DNA from: Peptoniphilus catoniae
Lineage (GTDB): Bacteria; Bacillota; Clostridia; Tissierellales; Peptoniphilaceae
Direction: 5' to 3'
Assembly: GCF_901447155.2 (NCBI RefSeq)
Contig: NZ_LR588413.1
Location: forward strand, 62,001 to 126,000
DNA: 64,000 nt
The notes under the pieces were generated by a model. It had not been told where the DNA came from and did not search any database. It was given only the letters and a program-made list of their open reading frames with translations. The position numbers and the translations under genes were made by a program. Within the stretch, counting starts at the first letter, position 1, and each line of letters opens with the position of its first letter. Shown here in pieces: positions 59,471 through 64,000 of the stretch.

Positions 59471-60695
59471 ATTGCCCTCCTATTTTAAATATCAAGTGTA
59501 ATAAAATTGTATCTACAGTGCGTGATTGAATAGTATTTCTATCTCCATTTAAAAAATATTCTTTTGTTTCATAATTATTTTCATTAAAATAATAACAGAC
59601 AAAAACAGTACCTATGTCTTTTTCTGACTTAATAGGACCTGCCTCCCCTGTAACTGAAACACTTATGTCACTCATGTTAAGTTTACTAAGACCATACGCC
59701 ATTTCATAAGCAGTTTCTTTTGATACAGCACCGTATTTGTTAAGAGTTTCGGGTTTTACTCCAAGAAGTTTTGATTTTGCTTCATTTGAGTATGTTATAA
59801 TCGAATTTTTAATAGACTTAGATGCACCGGCCTCTGACGTTAATCTTGAGGTTAATAATCCACCTGTAACTGATTCTGCAAAGGATATGGTAAGATTATT
59901 TCTTATAAGCTTATTTAAAAGCATTTTTGCTAAGCTTATATTATCTTCAGAATAAAGATTTTTGCCAAAGCTTTCGTGAAGTCTTTTAACAACCTCATCA
60001 ACCTTACTTATTAGTTTAGTTCTATCTTCTCCTTCTGCAATTATTTTGACTTCAGTATCGTAGTATCTGGCGAAAGTATTTAGAGAAACTTCACTATCTT
60101 CCAAATTTAATTTTCTAAGTCTATCCTCAACTTTACTCTCTCCAAGACCTGCAATATTTACCGATTTAATAATTATGGATCTGTCATTTATTAAATATTT
60201 CATAGTATATTTGTCAACCATAGGTTCAAATTCCCTTGGAGGTCCGGGAAGTAAAAATATTTTTTTATCTTTGTATTCAACAAGCTCGCCAGGAGCGGTA
60301 CCATTATCATTATCAAGAATAGTTGATGACTCTATAACATAAGCTTGTCTTACATTATTTTTAGTCATAGTAGATTTATTCTTTTTGAATCTATTTATTA
60401 ATTTGTTATATTGCTCATCATCAAGTATAAGCTTTCTGTCTAAATAATTAGCCAAAACTTGCTTAGTAATATCATCATCTGTTGGCCCAAGACCTCCGCA
60501 CAAAAATAATATATCAACTTTTGAAAGTAAGTTTTCAATTTGATTTGTCAAAGCTTGTGCATTATCTCTAACTGATACATGATAGTCTACATGCACTCCA
60601 ATTTCTGAAAGCTTTTCAGAAAGATATTTTATGTTTGTATTTAATATACTTCCTATAATTATTTCAGTTCCAACTGTTATTATTCCTGCATTCAT
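59454..60695 (-). CDS. cinA: CinA family nicotinamide-nucleotide amidohydrolase / competence-damage protein
   Basis: A 413-residue CinA: N-terminal MoCF (COG1058) domain ([38 protein letters not shown]) and C-terminal CinA deamidase domain ([30 protein letters not shown]). CinA recycles NMN and is co-expressed with recA in competent Gram-positives. The pgsA-cinA-recA order is the conserved one. AGGAG precedes the ATG. Confidence 0.96.
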   Translation of the reverse strand: MNAGIITVGTEIIIGSILNTNIKYLSEKLSEIGVHVDYHVSVRDNAQALTNQIENLLSKVDILFLCGGLGPTDDDITKQVLANYLDRKLILDDEQYNKLINRFKKNKSTMTKNNVRQAYVIESSTILDNDNGTAPGELVEYKDKKIFLLPGPPREFEPMVDKYTMKYLINDRSIIIKSVNIAGLGESKVEDRLRKLNLEDSEVSLNTFARYYDTEVKIIAEGEDRTKLISKVDEVVKRLHESFGKNLYSEDNISLAKMLLNKLIRNNLTISFAESVTGGLLTSRLTSEAGASKSIKNSIITYSNEAKSKLLGVKPETLNKYGAVSKETAYEMAYGLSKLNMSDISVSVTGEAGPIKSEKDIGTVFVCYYFNENNYETKEYFLNGDRNTIQSRTVDTILLHLIFKIGGQYGTRK

Positions 60696-60703
60696 AATTT
60701 CTC

Positions 60704-61237
60704 CTAAATATTCTCAAGATCCAAAACCCTTTTATTTTTTATAAAATAATCTAAACCTGAAATTATTGTAAATAATATTGCTAAATAGAAAAGATATATT
60801 CCAAATTTATATAAAATAGTTATGTTAGACAAAAGTATTATTGTGGATATAAGCTGGGATACTGTTTTTACTTTTCCAAGTTTGCTTGCTGCAATTGTTA
60901 TGTTTTCAGATGCAGCTATAATTCTTAATCCAGTTACGGCAAACTCCCTTGCTATTATAATAATAACTCCCCAGGCGGGAACATCTCCTATTTCTGTAAG
61001 AATAATTAAAGCGGCACAAACAAGAATTTTATCAGCAAGGGGGTCTGCAAACTTGCCGAAATTAGTCACCAATTGATTTTTTCTGGCTATATATCCATCT
61101 AAAAAATCTGTAAAAGAGGCAAATATAAAAATTATAGTTGCAGCTATCCTTGCACCTTGGAAATCCATATACATTAATACAACAAAAACAGGTACCAATA
61201 AAATTCTTAAAAAAGTTAATTTATTAGCTAAATTCAT
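60704..61237 (-). CDS. pgsA: CDP-diacylglycerol-glycerol-3-phosphate 3-phosphatidyltransferase
   Basis: A 177-residue integral membrane enzyme with the CDP-alcohol phosphotransferase motif: D44xxD47G48xxA51R52, G61, D65xxxD69, and about five helices. It makes phosphatidylglycerol-phosphate, the precursor of phosphatidylglycerol used by Lgt. The start overlaps the rimO stop by four bases. Conserved position before cinA. Confidence 0.96.
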   Translation of the reverse strand: MNLANKLTFLRILLVPVFVVLMYMDFQGARIAATIIFIFASFTDFLDGYIARKNQLVTNFGKFADPLADKILVCAALIILTEIGDVPAWGVIIIIAREFAVTGLRIIAASENITIAASKLGKVKTVSQLISTIILLSNITILYKFGIYLFYLAILFTIISGLDYFIKNKRVLDLENI

Positions 61238-62550
61238 AACAACTCACCAATTAAATCATACTCAAAACTATCGATTACTTGCACTTTTACGAAGTCACTT
61301 ATGCATATATTCTTATTAGTATTTAAATAAATAACTCCATCTACTTCAGGAGCATCGCAATATGCCCTTCCAATATAATTAAAGTCATCAACCTTTTCTT
61401 CAACTAAAACATCAAGTGTTTTTCCTATATAGTTTTTAATATTATCTTCTGAGATATCTTTTTGGAGGCTCATTATTCTTTCATATCTATCTTCCTTTAT
61501 TTCATCAGATAGATGATTTTTTAAATTATAAGCAGGAGTGTTTTCTTCCTTAGAATATTTAAAAACACCTAACTTATCAAGTTTGTTATCCTTAATGAAA
61601 TTATAGAGTTCCATAAAATCTTCTTCACTTTCTCCAGGAAAACCTACAATAAAAGTTGTTCTTATAACAATATTTGTAATTTCTTTTCTTAGCTTATTAA
61701 TTAAATTTTGAATGCTTTGCCTATCTGTGTGTCTATTCATCATCTTTAAAATTTTGTTGCTTACATGTTGAAGAGGAATGTCCACATATTTTAAAAGTTT
61801 ATCATTTGTTTTAAATTCATTAATTAGCCTAGTATTTAAGTTATCTGGATATAAATACATGACTCTTATCCACTCAAGATCTTTTATTTTAGAAATTTTT
61901 GCTATAAGATCTGCTAACTTATATTCACCGTAAATATCTATACCATAGTCTGTGGTATTTTGCGCAATTAAAATTATCTCTTTTGCACCTTTGCTGACTA
62001 AATACTCAACCTCATCATAAATGTCTTCTATTTTTCTTGATCTGTTGCTACCTCTTAATTTTGGAATAATACAATAGGTGCAATTGTTATTGCATCCTTC
62101 TGAGATTTTGACATATTCAGTAGCAAATACATCTTTTTTCTTAAGCCCTTCTATATATTTATTATTTAAGTTATCTATTTCTATAGTTTTTTTGCCTTTT
62201 AGTGAAGTATCAAGAATATTATTTATATCGCCAAAATTGCCTGTTCCTATAATTGAGTCAATTTCAGGGATTTCTTCCAATAGTTCCTTTGAGTATCTTT
62301 GTGCAAGACACCCTGTTACAATAAGCTTCTTACACTTACCGGTTTCTTTATATCTTGAAGAACTTAATATTGCGTCTATAGATTCTTCTTTAGCAGCATC
62401 TATAAAACCACAAGTATTTACAACTATTACATCTGCACATTCAATGTCATCACTTATATCAAATTTATTTTCATCAAGAATAGATTTCATTTGAGAAGTA
62501 TCTATGTCATTTTTAGAACAACCGAGAGTCATAAAATATACTTTATTCAT
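61234..62550 (-). CDS. rimO: Ribosomal protein S12 methylthiotransferase RimO
   Basis: A 438-residue radical-SAM methylthiotransferase: N-terminal cysteines C11, C47 and C81, radical-SAM triad C153xxxC157xxC160 in GCNNNCTYCIIPKLRG, and a C-terminal TRAM domain. RimO methylthiolates an aspartate of S12. LGCSKNDIDTSQM separates it from MiaB, also present here. It overlaps ftsK by 8 bases and pgsA by 4. Confidence 0.95.
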   Translation of the reverse strand: MNKVYFMTLGCSKNDIDTSQMKSILDENKFDISDDIECADVIVVNTCGFIDAAKEESIDAILSSSRYKETGKCKKLIVTGCLAQRYSKELLEEIPEIDSIIGTGNFGDINNILDTSLKGKKTIEIDNLNNKYIEGLKKKDVFATEYVKISEGCNNNCTYCIIPKLRGSNRSRKIEDIYDEVEYLVSKGAKEIILIAQNTTDYGIDIYGEYKLADLIAKISKIKDLEWIRVMYLYPDNLNTRLINEFKTNDKLLKYVDIPLQHVSNKILKMMNRHTDRQSIQNLINKLRKEITNIVIRTTFIVGFPGESEEDFMELYNFIKDNKLDKLGVFKYSKEENTPAYNLKNHLSDEIKEDRYERIMSLQKDISEDNIKNYIGKTLDVLVEEKVDDFNYIGRAYCDAPEVDGVIYLNTNKNICISDFVKVQVIDSFEYDLIGELL

Positions 62551-64000
62551 TATCGTCTCCTATCAGTTTTCTAATATCTTCTTCACTCATTAAAATTTTT
62601 CGAGGTTTGGATCCTTCGTAAGGACCTATAATACCGGACTCTTCCATTTGATCAACAATTCTTGCAGCACGAGAGTAGCCTACTTTTAATTTTCTTTGTA
62701 AAAATGAAATTGAAGCCTGCTCATCCATTAATATATATTCAACAGCTTTTGCAAAAAGAGGATCTTTAGCATTATCAATGCTATCTTTTTTTTCTTTTAT
62801 TTCATTTTTTATTTTATTCTCATACGGATTATCATATTCTGAATTTTCTTTTACGTAATTTACAACGGCTTCAACTTCATCGTCACTAATAAAAGCTCCT
62901 TGTAATCTTACAGGTTTAGAGTAAAAGCCAGGATAAAAAAGCATATCTCCTTTTCCTAAAAGTTTTTCAGCACCGCTCATATCTAAAATAGTTCTTGAAT
63001 CAATAGATGAAGATACAGCAAAGGCAATTCTTGATGGAATATTGGCTTTGATTGTACCTGTTATTACATCAACAGATGGCCTTTGAGTGGCAATAATTAA
63101 ATATATTCCAGCAGCTCTTGCCATTTGAGCAAGTCTTGTAATATAATCTTCAACCTCAGCTTGAGATGCCATCATTAGATCTGATAGCTCATCGATTATA
63201 ATCACTATTTTAGGAATAGGATCTCCTTCTATGCCAGCCTTTTTCACTTTGTTGTTATATGATGTAAGGTCTCTAACAGCGTTTTCAGCAAAAATTTTAT
63301 ATCTTCTTTCCATTTCTCCTACTGCCCAATTAAGTGCAAAAGCTGCTTTTTTAGGATCGGTTACAACTGGAATTAAAAGATGAGGTATTCCGTTATAGAC
63401 ACTTAACTCAACAACTTTAGGATCTATTAACATAAGCTTAACTTCGTCAGGTGAAGATTTATATAAAATACTAACAATTATTGTGTTAATACAAACTGAT
63501 TTGCCTGATCCAGTAGCTCCTGCAATTAACAAGTGAGGCATTTTATCTATAGATGATATTTCAATAGATCCAGATACATCCTTTCCTAAGGCTAAAGGTA
63601 GATGGGAAGTTGAATTTTTAAACTTATTGCTTCCAATAATTTCTCTAATAGTTACGGGTTGTTTATTTTTATTCGGCACTTCTATTCCAACTGCAGATTT
63701 TCCCGGAATTGGAGCTTCAATTCTTATGTCCGAGCTTGCCAGGGATAAAGATAAATTATCATTTAAAGATACTATTTTAGACAGCTTGACTCCTGCTGCA
63801 GGCTCAAGTTCATAGCAGGTAATTACAGGTCCTCTGTTAATCGCTACTATTTTACATTCTATTCCAAAATTCTCCATCGTTTTTTGAATTATTTGTCCAT
63901 TTTTAATAATTTCACTTTTGGATATCTCAGTTGCTCCATCGTAATTATTAAGCAGATCTATTTTAGGAAAGGAGTAAATATTTTTTGATTTTTCTAAACC
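62543..64000 (-). CDS. ftsK: DNA translocase FtsK/SpoIIIE, C-terminal part (5' cut by window edge)
   Basis: The frame is open to the right edge; 485 codons of the C-terminal motor are present. Going from the edge: YSFPKIDLLNNYDG linker, the alpha domain (GPVITCYELEPAAGVK), the beta RecA-like ATPase with Walker A GATGSGKS, Walker B KIVIIIDELSDLMM, LAQMARAAGIYLIIATQRPSVDVITG, and the gamma winged helix (SISFLQRKLKVGYSRAARIVDQMEESGIIG). It pumps DNA during division. The methionine at 63877 is internal, not the start. The gene leads the rimO-pgsA-cinA-recA order. Confidence 0.95.
   Translation of the reverse strand, partial: GLEKSKNIYSFPKIDLLNNYDGATEISKSEIIKNGQIIQKTMENFGIECKIVAINRGPVITCYELEPAAGVKLSKIVSLNDNLSLSLASSDIRIEAPIPGKSAVGIEVPNKNKQPVTIREIIGSNKFKNSTSHLPLALGKDVSGSIEISSIDKMPHLLIAGATGSGKSVCINTIIVSILYKSSPDEVKLMLIDPKVVELSVYNGIPHLLIPVVTDPKKAAFALNWAVGEMERRYKIFAENAVRDLTSYNNKVKKAGIEGDPIPKIVIIIDELSDLMMASQAEVEDYITRLAQMARAAGIYLIIATQRPSVDVITGTIKANIPSRIAFAVSSSIDSRTILDMSGAEKLLGKGDMLFYPGFYSKPVRLQGAFISDDEVEAVVNYVKENSEYDNPYENKIKNEIKEKKDSIDNAKDPLFAKAVEYILMDEQASISFLQRKLKVGYSRAARIVDQMEESGIIGPYEGSKPRKILMSEEDIRKLIGDDNE

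Noticed and set aside
63627-63815. 62-codon plus-strand frame inside ftsK
   Set aside because: Antisense to the conserved FtsK motor domain, with no supporting signals.

Overview
The window is AT-rich, gene-dense chromosome from a low-GC Gram-positive anaerobe (Bacillota). The overall style points to Tissierellia/Clostridia, probably a Gram-positive anaerobic coccus of the Peptoniphilaceae type, but the genus is not settled by what I can see. Pointers are the ackA-yceD-rpmF start, the alaS-ireB-ruvX-DUF1292 order, RNase J and RNase Y, a SUF system with SufU, frequent TTG starts behind strong Shine-Dalgarno sites, and the absence of sporulation genes from loci where spore-formers usually carry them.

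Layout. Bases 1-4.5 kb hold the ackA 3' end, yceD, rpmF, yebC, an iron-sulfur flavoprotein, deoC, lgt and a phosphoesterase. Bases 4.5-7.7 kb are a minus block: M29 aminopeptidase, tRNA-Trp, comEA and a YprB-like exonuclease. Bases 7.8-12.4 kb carry a cysteine desulfurase-thiI pair, a LemA-TPM pair and an FAH-family enzyme. Bases 12.5-16.9 kb are a cupin-type XRE regulator plus potABCD polyamine uptake. Bases 16.9-18.0 kb are a gene graveyard that includes a frameshifted polymorphic-toxin-type-50-like domain. Bases 18-24.9 kb contain an unknown membrane protein, a HAD phosphatase, rbgA, rnhB, yraN, comM-like yifB, dprA and an unknown small gene; a CNNM-type protein lies opposite. Bases 26.3-34.1 kb are an iron-sulfur assembly block (sufCBDSU, a three-cysteine Rrf2 regulator, an IscS-type desulfurase, an AI-2E family membrane protein). 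Bases 34.1-41.9 kb run alaS, ireB, ruvX, DUF1292, fur-family, rnj and a TrmR-TrhP tRNA wobble-modification pair. Bases 42-45.6 kb hold an SDR enzyme, rny and a Xer-type recombinase.

From 45.8 kb the coding strand flips. Except for lexA, everything is on the minus strand: a LysM protein divergent from lexA with a cluster of SOS-like sites, then, in transcription order from the right edge, ftsK (cut by the edge), rimO, pgsA, cinA, recA, an SbcD-like nuclease, a Rad50/SbcC-like ATPase split into separate N-half, coiled-coil and C-half genes, miaB, mutS, mutL, miaA and a methionine-gamma-lyase-like PLP protein. This follows the backbone order known from Bacillus, with the split Rad50/Mre11-like operon sitting between recA and miaB.

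Themes are DNA uptake and repair (comEA, dprA, comM, recA, cinA, mutSL, lexA, ruvX, xer), iron-sulfur and sulfur trafficking (three cysteine desulfurases, suf, thiI, miaB, rimO, U32) and RNA turnover. The most unusual item is the split Rad50-like system at 55.1-58.4 kb.
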